NCBI GenBank assembly: GCA_049840835.1
Contig: JASGJG010000035.1
Location: 1-64,000 of the forward strand
Length of the DNA: 64,000 bases
From: JANLTX01 sp049840835
GTDB lineage: Bacteria; Armatimonadota; Armatimonadia; Armatimonadales; Armatimonadaceae
Reading direction: 5' to 3'
In this document: in pieces, positions 17,421-26,435 of the stretch
How the letters are laid out: each line of letters opens with the position of its first letter
Position numbering within the stretch: position 1 is the first letter of the stretch
Program-made: the position numbers and the translations under genes
Notes under the pieces: model-generated
Databases searched by the model: none
Told to the model about the DNA's origin: nothing
Seen by the model: only the letters and a program-made list of their open reading frames with translations

Positions 17421-19289
17421 GTGGTCGAATCACCCTCTCGTTGACGAACCGGGCCGATCGCAACTCTGCGGTCACCCACCCGGCGCGTAATCCGTTGCCG
17501 GTCGAAGTATTCCAAAAGCGCCTGGGTGTATTTTCGGGTCGCACCCAACAGATCGCGGAATTCCGCCAGCGATATCGATTCCTGCCGCTGTACAGCATCG
17601 AGCAACACAATACGCGCGGCCGCGATGGTTTCCGGGAGGAAGACGATGCCCTCCCCGACCGGCACGATTAGCTGCAATGCGATCATGGCGCTCACCGAGA
17701 TCGAGAGGTAAGCCTGCTTCGTCCGGCGTCGTTGGCTGAAATCCCTGCTGCCGGATTCGGTCGAGGTACCGCTGGGCAATCTCCTCGCGAGGTGGATCGA
17801 GCACGATGCGAAACCCGGTGCGACGCACCATCGAATCGACGTCTTCCAATCCGTCGATCCTCGCCAGCACGGCATCGAACACCGTCCGGGGCAAATCGAG
17901 CTCCTGACGGAGGGCCTCACGGCCGATACCAGGGACCAGGGGATTGCCAGCATGAAATCCATCCACCAGCGCGCTCATCCGGGCTGAATCCCACTCGAAT
18001 GTATTCGTTGTGGCAACAAAGGGTCCGATCCGCTGGAGATGCCGGTTCTCGATCAGACGGGTGACGATCTCCGATGTCGTCTGCGCGGCAAGCTCTCTTT
18101 CGGTGACATAGCGCGAACCGATCCAGGCGATCGCCACATCGGCCGGATCGCCGGCGGCCAGTTGCTCAAGTCGAGCGATGATCGCAGGTTGAAAACGTTT
18201 GTGTCGCGGTGGGTCGAGCTCGATGACGAGGCCACCGCCGATCGTTTCCGACGGCGACGGACGCCGCAGCACGAAACGGTCACCAGTCTGCACCGCAACC
18301 GGTCGCGACAATCGCAGTTGCACCCAGCCGGATCGACCGGGTTCGAGCGATTCGGTATCGAGCAATGCCGCTTTGGCGAGTGTTTCGGATGAACCGGTGA
18401 AGAGAATCACATCATCGTTGTGGCGGAGAGGCCGCTCTGATGATGCCAGCAGCGTTGTCCGCGTATCGAGCCGCATGGCCGGTCGCATTGCATCGGGAGG
18501 AGTCAGCACATCGCCCCGGTGAAGCTCGCTGGTTTCGAGTCCGGTCAGATTGACCGCAACCCGCGATCCGGGCAGTGCCACCTCGACCGATTCGGAGAAG
18601 CTTTGCAGCCCCCGCACCCGCGACGTCAGCCCATTTGGCTGGATACTGACTCGATCCCCAACCTTCAGCGGGGCATCCAGCAGCGTGCCGGTCACGACTG
18701 TGCCGAATCCCGGCATGGTGAAGACTCGATCAATCGGCAAACGTGGAAACGATCCAGCGCGATGCCGCTCGATCGGCGCCAGCACGCGATCGAGCGCCGC
18801 CAGCAGCTTCGGCAATCCCTGACCGGTGAGCGATGAGATCGGCACGATCTCCGTGTCCTCGAGTGCGGTGCCATCGAGCAGCTCCCGGATCGACTCGGCG
18901 ATGAATCCCGTCCATTCCGAGTCGACCAGATCGGCCTTGCTGAGGGCCACGACTCCCCGCTCGATACCGAGCAAATCGAGAATGGCCAGATGCTCGCGGC
19001 TTTGGGGCATGGGACCGTCATCGGCGGCGATGGTGAGGATGGCGGCGTCGATTCCACCAGCGCCCGCCAGCATGTTGCGCACAAAGCGCTCGTGTCCGGG
19101 CACGTCGACGAGATGGATGCGATTGCCGGCTGGAGAGGTCAGTTCGGCGAACCCGAGGTCGATCGTCATCTGCCGCAGCTGTTCCTCGACCAGGCGGTCG
19201 GGATCGGTGCCGGTCAGTGCGCGCACCAGCGACGACTTGCCATGATCGACATGTCCCGCGGTACCGACGACGAACGTGGATGCACACAT
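17417..19289 (-). CDS. selB: Selenocysteine-specific elongation factor SelB, frameshifted near 17,680-17,720
   Basis: GTPase that brings selenocysteyl-tRNA to UGA codons. G1 motif GTAGHVDHGKSSL, G3 DVPGHERFVRNML and G4 ALSKADLVD are intact, followed by SelB-type domains II-III and winged-helix repeats. The first frame runs to 17472, but its last about 70 residues are unlike SelB. The adjacent frame holds the expected final winged helix (GEGIVFLPETIAAAR, DLLGATRKYTQALLEYFD, TRRVGDRRV) and ends at 17417, overlapping the PIG-L start as ATGA. A single-base shift between about 17,720 and 17,680 would join them. This may be a sequence error or a recent mutation. No selA, selD or tRNA-Sec is seen in the window. 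Confidence 0.85.
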
Positions 19290-19342
19290 GACCGCAATCT
19301 ACCCCGATTCACGGCATCCGTGTCGGATTGGAATGCGCGGAG

Positions 19343-19915
19343 TCAGTCGAGGACGAGTTGCGGGGCGCCAACGCCATCCAGCAGGGAGCGGGTAATCAAA
19401 TCGGCGGCGTGATTGCGGGCCAGCTCGCCGGTGCCGATGAGACGGGTCGCGGTGGCGACCATCGCGCCCAATGTTCCGAGCGCCCATTCGACCGGGACGG
19501 CCGGATCAATCACGCCCTCGCGCTGCGCGCGGCGAATCAGCTCGCGCAACGATTCCACGAATTCGTCCTTGCCTTCGGCCCGCTCGGTGTGCGCGGTCTT
19601 CTCCTGAAAGAGGACGCGGTATTTGTCACCGATCTTCAGCAGTTCCTCGACCACGCGGGTGATCGCCTCGCGTGCGTCGCCGTCCTCGGGATTCGCGGCG
19701 GCGATGCCGTCGCGCGCTTCGACGATGGCCTGCTCGAAGATGGCGCGCAGCAAATCCTCGCGGGTACGGAAGCGGCGGTAGAGCGTGGTGCGGCCGACGC
19801 CGGACTTGTCGGCGATCTCCTGCATGGTGCGCCCGTGCCCTTCGGCCAGCACCGTGGCAGCGCGTTCGAGGATGCGACAGTCCGATTCAGAATTTGCGCA
19901 ATCGAATTGGAACAT
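19343..19915 (-). CDS. TetR-family repressor
   Basis: Likely autoregulated repressor of the divergent efflux gene. The N-terminal helix-turn-helix is clear: RTMQEIADKSGVGRTTLYRRFRTREDLL (in pieces: TMQEIADKSGVGRTTLYRRF). The C-terminal ligand domain is variable as usual. The ATG at 19915 (MFQFD) is preferred; a longer form from 19966 would start inside an operator. Either way the start codon lies within or beside the operator copies, consistent with repression by blocking transcription and translation. Confidence 0.85.
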   Translation of the reverse strand: MFQFDCANSESDCRILERAATVLAEGHGRTMQEIADKSGVGRTTLYRRFRTREDLLRAIFEQAIVEARDGIAAANPEDGDAREAITRVVEELLKIGDKYRVLFQEKTAHTERAEGKDEFVESLRELIRRAQREGVIDPAVPVEWALGTLGAMVATATRLIGTGELARNHAADLITRSLLDGVGAPQLVLD

Positions 19916-19965
19916 TTTTGTTTCACTTTGTGCTATGATGTCCCGCGTGGAACATTTCTGTTCCA
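19908..19965. promoter_or_regulatory. Twin TetR operators in the tetR-MFS interval
   Basis: The perfect palindrome TGGAACATTTCTGTTCCA occupies 19948-19965; a near copy TGGAACATTTTTGTTTCA occupies 19908-19925, exactly 40 bases away. A TATGAT (-10-like) lies between them. They are the obvious binding sites for the adjacent TetR protein and would control both divergent genes. Confidence 0.75.
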
Positions 19966-20068
19966 TTCTACTCGATGTCCGAGTCTCTCTCCATCCCTAC
20001 GCGTCAGGCGACGATGCGGCGCGCATCGATGATGTTCCTCGGCCCATGCCCTTGGAGGCACATTCGCT

Positions 20069-21523
20069 ATGCAAGTCAATCCGCATCACGAGCGGCGCTG
20101 GTGGATCCTCGCGGCTCTGATCGTGGCACAGATGATGATCGTGCTCGACAGCACCGTGGTGAACATCGCGCTGCCATCCGCGCAGGAAGCACTCGGCTTC
20201 TCGAACGACAACCGCCAGTGGATCATCACTGCCTATTCCCTCGCGTTCGGCAGCCTCCTGCTGCTCGGCGGCAAGTTGAGTGACATTTTTGGCCGGAAAC
20301 GCACGCTCATCGTTGGATTGATCGGGTTCGCGGCGGCATCAGCCGTCGGCGGAGCCGCGCAATCGTTCCTCATGCTGGCGGGATCGCGGGCCGCGCAAGG
20401 CGTTTTCGCCGCATTGCTTGCCCCGGCGGTGCTTGCCACCCTCACCACCACATTCACAGAGCCGACCGAGCGCAACAAGGCCTTCGGCATCTATGGCGGT
20501 GTGCTCGCCAGCGGCGCGTCGGTAGGTCTGCTTCTCGGTGGAGCGCTGACCGAATGGCTCGATTGGCGCGCGGTCATGTATGTGAACGTTCCCATTGCCA
20601 TCATCGCGGTGTATGGCACGTACAAGCTGTTGGTGAACCAACGGCCGGACGAGCGGCCGAAGGTCGATATGCTCGGCGCGGCCACGGTCACCGGCGGTCT
20701 CTTCTCACTGGTCTATGGGCTATCTCATGCGGAAACCTCCAGCTGGAGCGACCCGGCGACGGTTGGCTTCCTGATCGCGGGCGTGGTTCTGCTGGGAGCA
20801 TTCATCTGGATCGAATCGCGTGTGGACCATCCGCTCTTGCCGCTGCGCGTGTTGAAGGACCGAAACCGTGGCGCCGCCTATCTGACGATGGCTATCTCGG
20901 CCGTGGCGATGTTCGGCACCTTCCTCTTCCTGACCTATTTCCTGCAAGGCATTCTGGGTTTCTCCCCGGTCAAGACCGGCGCAGCCTTCCTGCCGATGAC
21001 CCTCGTGCTGATGGCGACCGCGATCATTTCCTCCATCAAGCTCCGGCCCCTCTTCGGGCCGCGCCCACTGATGGTCGCCGGTATGGCCCTGGGCGCAGCC
21101 GGTATGGTGCTGATGACGCAGCTGCAGCCCGATTCGTCCTATCTGACACACGTCGTGCCGACCCTGTTGCTGGAGGGTCTCGGTCTGGGACTCATCTTCT
21201 CGACAGCGTCCAATAGCGCGACCCAGGGTCTGCTGCCAAGCGATGCCGGCGTGGGTTCCGCAACCACCAATGCCAGCCAGCAGATCGGCGGCTCGATCGG
21301 AACCGCGCTGTTGTCCACCCTGGCTGCCTCGGCAACCACCAGCTATCTCGTTGGGAAGCAGCCGACGGAGGAGGTCGTCCGCGTGGCGACGGTGCACGGG
21401 TTCACCACCGCCTTCATGTACTCAGCCATCATCTTCGGTATCGGCGCGGTGGTTTCCTTCTTCGCCTTCAAGGGAGGCGCGCCCGCTCCGGTGACCTCGG
21501 CCGAACCAGTGGTCGTTCACTAA
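20069..21523 (+). CDS. MFS drug efflux transporter, DHA2 / EmrB-QacA type
   Basis: Proton-driven exporter with 14 predicted membrane spans and 484 residues, both typical of the DHA2 group. Motif D1 appears as LDSTVVNIALPSAQEALG near residue 27, motif A as GGKLSDIFGRKRTL near residue 72, and motif C-like glycine-rich text as LASGASVGLLLGGAL near residue 150. Its substrate is probably a toxic hydrophobic compound sensed by the divergent TetR. A strong terminator follows. Confidence 0.9.
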   Translation: MQVNPHHERRWWILAALIVAQMMIVLDSTVVNIALPSAQEALGFSNDNRQWIITAYSLAFGSLLLLGGKLSDIFGRKRTLIVGLIGFAAASAVGGAAQSFLMLAGSRAAQGVFAALLAPAVLATLTTTFTEPTERNKAFGIYGGVLASGASVGLLLGGALTEWLDWRAVMYVNVPIAIIAVYGTYKLLVNQRPDERPKVDMLGAATVTGGLFSLVYGLSHAETSSWSDPATVGFLIAGVVLLGAFIWIESRVDHPLLPLRVLKDRNRGAAYLTMAISAVAMFGTFLFLTYFLQGILGFSPVKTGAAFLPMTLVLMATAIISSIKLRPLFGPRPLMVAGMALGAAGMVLMTQLQPDSSYLTHVVPTLLLEGLGLGLIFSTASNSATQGLLPSDAGVGSATTNASQQIGGSIGTALLSTLAASATTSYLVGKQPTEEVVRVATVHGFTTAFMYSAIIFGIGAVVSFFAFKGGAPAPVTSAEPVVVH

Positions 21524-21545
21524 TCACGATTTTCGGAACAAACGT

Positions 21546-21575
21546 AAAGGCGGTCACCGATCGGTGACCGCCTTT
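21546..21575 (+). terminator. Intrinsic terminator after the MFS gene
   Basis: Perfect 13-bp stem AAAGGCGGTCACC with its complement, loop GATC, ending in CTTTCG; it lies 22 bases after the stop codon. Confidence 0.85.
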
Positions 21576-21612
21576 CGTGTTCGTGCATCCGTGGAGCACA
21601 CGAAGCCGCTTT

Positions 21613-21659
21613 CCGGTCGTGCGGCATGACGCGGCGTTCATGCCGTACGACCTTGCGGG
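21613..21659. repeat. Dispersed 47-bp palindromic repeat, copy 2
   Basis: Same element as 8,550-8,596 with two differences, again between convergent gene ends (MFS and aroF). Confidence 0.8.
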
Positions 21660-21673
21660 AAAACACGGGCGCA

Positions 21674-22687
21674 CTAGACCAGCGCGAGGTCCTCGACCTT
21701 CAACATTTCAGAAATCGCCATTGCCTTACGCGCGATCGTCGCCAGCTCGGCGGGTTCGATCGTTTGGGAGGCGTCGCATTTGGCCGAGTCGGGATTTGGC
21801 TCCGATTCGATCATCAAGCCGTCCGCGCCGGCGGCGATCGCGGCCAGCGCCATCGAGGCGACCAGCGAACGCTTGCCGGTGCCGTGGCTGGGATCGACCA
21901 CGATCGGCAGGTGCGTCTGCTCCCGCAGGTATGGCACGGCGTTCAGATCGAGATTGAAGCGCATGGAATGATCGAAGGTGCGAATACCGCGCTCGCAGAG
22001 GACGACTTGCGAATTCCCCTCCGCCAGGATGTATTCGGCGCTCATCAGCCACTCTTCGATGGTGGCCGAGAATCCACGCTTGAGCAGGACAGGGGTGCGG
22101 GTCTTGCCGACCTTTTTCAGCAGCGGGAAGTTCGCCATATTGCGCGCGCCGATCTGCAACATATCGGCGTAGGCGGCGGTGATATCGACCTGGTCCGGCT
22201 CCATCACTTCAGTCACCACGGGGAGCCCGGTGGCAGCACGCGCGCCGGCGAGGATTTGCAATCCTTCCTCGCCGAGCCCCTGGAAGGAGTACGGCGAGGT
22301 ACGCGGTTTGAAGGCGCCGCCGCGCAGAATGGTGGCGCCGGCAGCCTTGACCGCTTCGGCGGCATTGACCAGCTGCGCGACATCGGAAACGACACACGGC
22401 CCGGACATGATCACCGGGATGCCGTTGCCGATCTCGACATCGCCCACCCGGACCACGGTCTTCTCGCGGTGTTCCTTGCTCGCCAGACGAAACGGCTTGC
22501 TCACCTGATGCACGGCATTGATGGCCGGGTGGCTCAAGGCATCGGGTTCGATCTGACCGATCACATTCACGGACAGCAGACCGTCATTCCAGTCGATCAC
22601 GCGGATCGTGGCGCCGCTACGGGCGCTGGCGGCGCCCAGCGCGTCGATGACTCCGTTCGATTTGCTCCGGTCGATGGTGATGATCAT
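21674..22687 (-). CDS. aroF: 3-deoxy-7-phosphoheptulonate (DAHP) synthase, type I-beta
   Basis: First enzyme of the shikimate pathway: condenses phosphoenolpyruvate with erythrose-4-phosphate. It has the N-terminal ferredoxin-like regulatory domain (MIITIDRSKSNGVIDALGAA) followed by a (beta/alpha)8 barrel with IMSGPCVVSD, LRGGAFKPRTSPYSFQGLG, LQIGARNMANFPLL, VLLKRGFSATIEEW, LCERGIRTFD and VDPSHGTGKRSLV. Length 337 fits the Thermotoga/Bacillus-type enzyme. The N-terminal domain implies feedback control by aromatic amino acids. An unusual terminator-bearing leader precedes it. Confidence 0.93.
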   Translation of the reverse strand: MIITIDRSKSNGVIDALGAASARSGATIRVIDWNDGLLSVNVIGQIEPDALSHPAINAVHQVSKPFRLASKEHREKTVVRVGDVEIGNGIPVIMSGPCVVSDVAQLVNAAEAVKAAGATILRGGAFKPRTSPYSFQGLGEEGLQILAGARAATGLPVVTEVMEPDQVDITAAYADMLQIGARNMANFPLLKKVGKTRTPVLLKRGFSATIEEWLMSAEYILAEGNSQVVLCERGIRTFDHSMRFNLDLNAVPYLREQTHLPIVVDPSHGTGKRSLVASMALAAIAAGADGLMIESEPNPDSAKCDASQTIEPAELATIARKAMAISEMLKVEDLALV

Positions 22688-22821
22688 GGCGTGCGTCCTC
22701 TCGTTCCGATTCCTGGCAACAAAAAACCGAGAACCTCTTGGCCTCGGTACCCCGGCTTTGCTGGTTTCAGTGGAGCGTTTTGTGCGTCAGCACCCATCGC
22801 CCCGCCAGCAAAGCCGGGGGG
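22688..22821 (-). promoter_or_regulatory. aroF leader with long-range helix and internal terminator
   Basis: Reading on the minus strand: a 15-base arm (22805-22819) pairs perfectly with 22750-22764 to close a 40-base loop, immediately followed by ACCGAG...CTCGGT and TTTTTT (22748-22721), an intrinsic terminator ending about 33 bases before the aroF ATG. This is the layout of an attenuator or riboswitch. No T-box or known riboswitch consensus was recognised. The long helix might instead be another dispersed hairpin repeat. Confidence 0.45.
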
Positions 22822-22980
22822 TAAAGTAGTAGTAATACCAAGCGCCGGACGTCGGGCTGACGTCGGCCGGTCGATTAGCTACGCGATGGTCCAGATGCTC
22901 CACGTTCATGGTCGATACACTAGCGTCAAGCAACGCCCCTGTCAACCGGCAATCCAAATGTGGTCTTTCGAGGAAATTCG

Positions 22981-23613
22981 ATGAGCGAGACGCCCCTCAC
23001 CTTCACATACGATGCTGGACTCGACAATGCCCTTACCCGTGGATGGTCCGGCTGGGTCGATGTCGCGCGCAGGAAGGGTGTGGAACGCACCACCGAATGG
23101 CTCTCTCGCCGCGATGAGACCGGTCTCGATCCGATCGAGCTGGCGCCGCTCATCGAGGCGGTCCTGGAAAGCGGCTCTCCGTTCGACCGGGCGATGGCGG
23201 CTTCGGAACTCGCCGAGTACATCGAGGTGGAGGATGACGCGATGGCCGCCACCCTCTGGGAGGGCGTTCTCCTCTCCGGGCGGGAAGCCAACGACAGCGA
23301 GGTCTATTTCGAAGGGCTCTCGCAGCTGGCCGAGATCGAGATCGAATACGGCGACCCGCAGGCAGCAGCCGCGCTCTATGTCGATTTTCTCAATTGGACT
23401 CGGGAGCCGGATCATTCGACCGAAGCGGAGGCGATCTTCAGCGCCTTCGATCAGCTCATCATGCTGGCCGAGGCGGATGGCGAACCAGCGGCCTCGGCCG
23501 ACTTCGGGCACGCGCAAACGCGCTTCTTCCGCTTCGTTGGCGGTGACGATTCGCGCATCATCTCGGAGAATTGGGATCCGACCAGCGAGCTTTATGTCGT
23601 CTGGACGGATTGA
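22981..23613 (+). CDS. Hypothetical acidic helical protein, 211 aa
   Basis: Not recognised. The ATG at 22981 follows a GAGG site; an ATG-less extension upstream is unlikely. The protein is strongly acidic and helical, with TPR-like pairs (AAATLWEGVLLSGREAND-like, SQLAEIEIEYGDPQAAAALY). No cysteines, signal or membrane segments. It is probably a cytoplasmic interaction protein. It stands alone between aroF and sod. Confidence 0.6.
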   Translation: MSETPLTFTYDAGLDNALTRGWSGWVDVARRKGVERTTEWLSRRDETGLDPIELAPLIEAVLESGSPFDRAMAASELAEYIEVEDDAMAATLWEGVLLSGREANDSEVYFEGLSQLAEIEIEYGDPQAAAALYVDFLNWTREPDHSTEAEAIFSAFDQLIMLAEADGEPAASADFGHAQTRFFRFVGGDDSRIISENWDPTSELYVVWTD

Positions 23614-23741
23614 TCTGAAATCGATTGACCATTCCGAACCATGGTAAAGTGAAGCGTTGGAAAGGACGTGTTTCAGGCCGCGAAATGCTCGCGGGCCGGA
23701 CGTCCGAAGACAGCTGAAATCTCATCCGAAGGAGGACAGAG

Positions 23742-24350
23742 TTGGCGTTCGAACTTCCACCACTTCCGTACGCGTTCGATGCGCTCGAGCCGACGATCGA
23801 CGCGCGCACGATGGAAATCCATCACGATAAGCACCATCAGACCTATGTCACCAATCTGAACAATGCCGTCGCCGGCACTGAGTTCGAGAACTGGGACATC
23901 ATCGATCTGATCAAGAACCTGGACAAGGTTCCTGATGACAAGCGCACCGCGGTTCGCAATAACGGCGGCGGTCACGCAAACCACTCGATGTTCTGGCTGC
24001 TCATGAGCAGCGACAAGACCGAGCCGAGTGGCGCGCTCAAGAGCGCCATCGAGGCGTTCGGCGGTCTCGATGCTCTCAAGGACGCGGTCAACAAGGCTGG
24101 CGCGGGCCGCTTCGGTTCCGGTTGGGCGTGGGTCGTCACCGACGGCTCCGGCAAGCTGGAAGTGATCAGCACCCCGAATCAGGACAATCCCCTCATGGAC
24201 TCGAACAAGACCCCAATTCTGGGTGTCGATGTTTGGGAGCATGCCTACTATCTCAAGTACCAGAACAAGCGCCCGGATTACCTGGCGGCGTTTTGGGACG
24301 TGGTGAATTGGGACGAGGTCAGCAAGCGCTACGCTGACGCGACCAAGTAG
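23742..24350 (+). CDS. Superoxide dismutase, Fe/Mn family
   Basis: Dismutates superoxide to hydrogen peroxide and oxygen in the cytoplasm. The four metal ligands are visible: H in MEIHHDKHHQTYV (residue 26 region), H in GGHANHSMFW (about residue 81), D and H in ILGVDVWEHAYYLKYQNKR (about residues 163-167). The start is a TTG, supported by the strong site AAGGAGGACAGAG seven bases upstream and by alignment to the family N-terminus (ELPPLPYAFDALEP). Length 202 is typical. Metal preference (Mn or Fe) cannot be settled by eye. Confidence 0.95.
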   Translation: MAFELPPLPYAFDALEPTIDARTMEIHHDKHHQTYVTNLNNAVAGTEFENWDIIDLIKNLDKVPDDKRTAVRNNGGGHANHSMFWLLMSSDKTEPSGALKSAIEAFGGLDALKDAVNKAGAGRFGSGWAWVVTDGSGKLEVISTPNQDNPLMDSNKTPILGVDVWEHAYYLKYQNKRPDYLAAFWDVVNWDEVSKRYADATK

Positions 24351-24377
24351 CCGAACTCCAACAAACTCGGTAGGATG

Positions 24378-24406
24378 CGGGGAGCGTGCAAGCGCTCCCC
24401 GTTTTT
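24378..24406 (+). terminator. Intrinsic terminator after superoxide dismutase
   Basis: Perfect 9-bp stem CGGGGAGCG with CGCTCCCCG, loop TGCAAG, then TTTTT; a textbook rho-independent terminator. Confidence 0.9.
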
Positions 24407-24424
24407 CATGCTCAGGAGGATCCG

Positions 24425-25819
24425 ATGTCGCACGATCTTGTCATTCGCGGTGGAACGATCGTCACCGCCAGCGAAACCTATAGCGCCGACATCGGGATCA
24501 CGGGCGAATCGATCACCGAGATCGGGCACGGTTTACAGGGTGCGCGTGAGATCGACGCCACCGGTCTGCTGGTCATGCCCGGCGGAATGGACGCGCACGT
24601 GCATTGCTCGTTTTGGGAGGATGTCGAGCCGGGCACGCCGCAATGGAGTGACAACTACGAAACCGGCACCAAGTCGGCCGCCGCCGGTGGCATCACCGCG
24701 ATCGGCAATATGGTCTTTCCCCATCCGGGCGAGACGATGCTGCAGGCGATCGAGCGCGAGCAGGGTGATGTCGCGCGCATGGCGGTGGTCGATGTCTTTC
24801 TGCACCCGGTGCTGACCGATCCCGCCACCCAGCCGCTCTCCGATATCCCGGTTCTCTCGCAGATGGGACACAAGACGCTCAAATACTTCATGAGCTTCGC
24901 GGGTTTCGCGGAGAACCCGGCGCCCTATCTGGAAGCGACCGATCTGGCGGCTGCCAATGGCATGCTGACCCTGATTCACTGCGAGGATTCGGTCATCATC
25001 GACCGCTCACTGGAGCGGTTGGTCGAGCGCGGCGAGGTCGATTTCAAGTTCTATCCGCAGTCACGACCGGAAGAAGCCGAGATCGCGGCCACCGCTCGTG
25101 CGGTTGCCTTTGCCGAGAATGCCAGCGCTCCCACCTACATCGTCCATCTTTCCTGCAAAGGCGCGTTGGACGAAGTGCGCAAAGGTCGCGGACGAGGCGC
25201 GCCGATCTGGGTGGAGACGCGGCCGCTCTATCTCTATTTCACCAGCGAGCGCTTCGCCGAACCGGATGGTCCCAAGTACGCCGGACAGCCGCCATTGCGC
25301 GAGCAGCCCGATGTCGATGAGCTCTGGGAAGCGCTGGCGACTGGCGAGATCGACACCGTATGCACCGACCATGCCCCCTGGCTGTATGAGTACAAAGTCT
25401 TCGAGGGGATGGATATCACCAAGCTGCGCCCCGGCGTCGCCGATCTGGAGACGATGCTGCCGATGCTCTGGTCGAAAGGCGTGGAAACCGGCAAGCTGTC
25501 GCCGAATCGCTTTGTCGAGCTCATCAGCACCAATGTCGCGAAGCTCTTCGGCATGTTTCCGAAGAAGGGGCATATCGCGGTCGGCTCGGATGCCGATATC
25601 GTCCTTTGGGATCCGAATGATACACATCCGGTAGTGGCGTCGACCTTCCATACCGCTTGTGACTATTCACCGTTCGAAGGGTGGGATGTCACCGGTTGGC
25701 CACGCATGACCTTGAGTCGGGGCGAGATCGTCTACCAGCGGAACGAAATCCTGGGTTCAGCGGGTCGCGGAAGAGTCATCGCCCGGAACGATTTCTCTGC
25801 TCCTGCGAAGGCGGATTAG
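24425..25819 (+). CDS. Dihydropyrimidinase / hydantoinase-like cyclic amidohydrolase
   Basis: Metal-dependent hydrolase that opens cyclic amide rings (dihydropyrimidines, hydantoins or allantoin). Binuclear metal ligands are visible: MDAHVHCSF (HxH, residues 58-60), the lysine to be carboxylated in KTLKYFMSFAG (about 151), HCED, IVHLSC and the aspartate in CTDHAPW. The ATG at 24425 follows AGGAGGATCCG. Length 464 is normal. The terminator just upstream shows that it has its own promoter or depends on readthrough. The exact substrate is not determinable from sequence. Confidence 0.85.
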   Translation: MSHDLVIRGGTIVTASETYSADIGITGESITEIGHGLQGAREIDATGLLVMPGGMDAHVHCSFWEDVEPGTPQWSDNYETGTKSAAAGGITAIGNMVFPHPGETMLQAIEREQGDVARMAVVDVFLHPVLTDPATQPLSDIPVLSQMGHKTLKYFMSFAGFAENPAPYLEATDLAAANGMLTLIHCEDSVIIDRSLERLVERGEVDFKFYPQSRPEEAEIAATARAVAFAENASAPTYIVHLSCKGALDEVRKGRGRGAPIWVETRPLYLYFTSERFAEPDGPKYAGQPPLREQPDVDELWEALATGEIDTVCTDHAPWLYEYKVFEGMDITKLRPGVADLETMLPMLWSKGVETGKLSPNRFVELISTNVAKLFGMFPKKGHIAVGSDADIVLWDPNDTHPVVASTFHTACDYSPFEGWDVTGWPRMTLSRGEIVYQRNEILGSAGRGRVIARNDFSAPAKAD

Positions 25820-25834
25820 GAATCGCGTTCCCCA

Positions 25835-25885
25835 CCCCGAGGGATGGGGCTATCAAAAGTCAAGGCTCTCCGAGCCTCCGCATCC
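25835..25885 (+). repeat. Left arm of imperfect inverted repeat around the IS110 region
   Basis: About 51 bases that match, in inverted orientation, 27,992-28,041 (roughly 44 of 51). Shared core: CGAGGGATGGGGCTA and AAGGCTCTCCGA. The two arms enclose about 2.1 kb with the transposase gene. Confidence 0.7.
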
Positions 25886-25918
25886 GTCGTCCCGAGCGAA
25901 GCCGAGGGACCGCTTGTC
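25885..25918 (+). repeat. Dispersed 34-bp repeat, copy 1
   Basis: Core CCCGAGCGAAGCCGAGGGAC; only one mismatch against 26,223-26,256. It belongs to the class of short repeats (C-T-G-A-G-C-G-A-A-G type) common in Chloroflexota intergenic DNA. Confidence 0.75.
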
Positions 25919-26222
25919 GTCTACAACTCGGCCCTCAATGCGCACCTCCGTCGTAGCCCACGGACTTGTGCCGCGGGATGGCGCGCATGCGCCATAACGA
26001 ACTCGCCCACGACGAAGCTCAAAAAAGAAAACCCGCACCCCTTGACACGACGCGAACATATGTACTACTCTATGAGTAGGCGGCACGTTCGGCAGGAGCG
26101 CATGACCTGGGCAGCCACGGATCGTGCTCGGGCTGGTTACCCGTCATCCACACTCGGTGCTGGATCCCGGTGCTTCGGGTGATCACGAAGCGCGTCATGG
26201 TCGATCCCACCGCTTTCCCCTT

Positions 26223-26256
26223 CGTCGTCCCGAGCGAAGCCGAGGGACCTCTTGTC
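26223..26256 (+). repeat. Dispersed 34-bp repeat, copy 2
   Basis: Direct copy of 25,885-25,918, 338 bases away, with one mismatch. Confidence 0.75.
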
Positions 26257-26435
26257 ACCCTGGAACCCCGCCCTCGACTGCCACCGCTCACCCCATTGTC
26301 ATCCTGAGCAACGCGAAGGATCTCTCTCGTGTGTACCCAGCACTATGGCTCCGCTATCGACGCATGGTCGTCGCGTGCGTCCGACGAGAGAGATTCCTCG
26401 GCTCCGCTGCCGTGAAAAACTCTGGGATGTCGTCG

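Larger units (their letters stand above)
25820..26435. other. Repeat-dense non-coding interval beside the IS110 transposase
   Basis: About 616 bases with no convincing gene. It holds one arm of the long inverted repeat (25835-25885), two copies of a 34-base repeat (25885 and 26223) and a hairpin-like pair containing CATCCTGAGCAACGCGAAGG (26298) and its rough complement near 26,385. Short open frames here are composed of the repeats and are judged spurious. Confidence 0.6.

Noticed and set aside
22688..22821. T-box riboswitch for the aroF leader
   Set aside because: GGGGTACCG resembles part of the T-box but the TGG core needed for tRNA pairing and the Stem I elements are not seen.
25820..26435. 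CRISPR array in the repeat-rich interval
   Set aside because: The repeats are few, inverted or irregularly spaced, and no cas genes occur; spacers of uniform length are absent.
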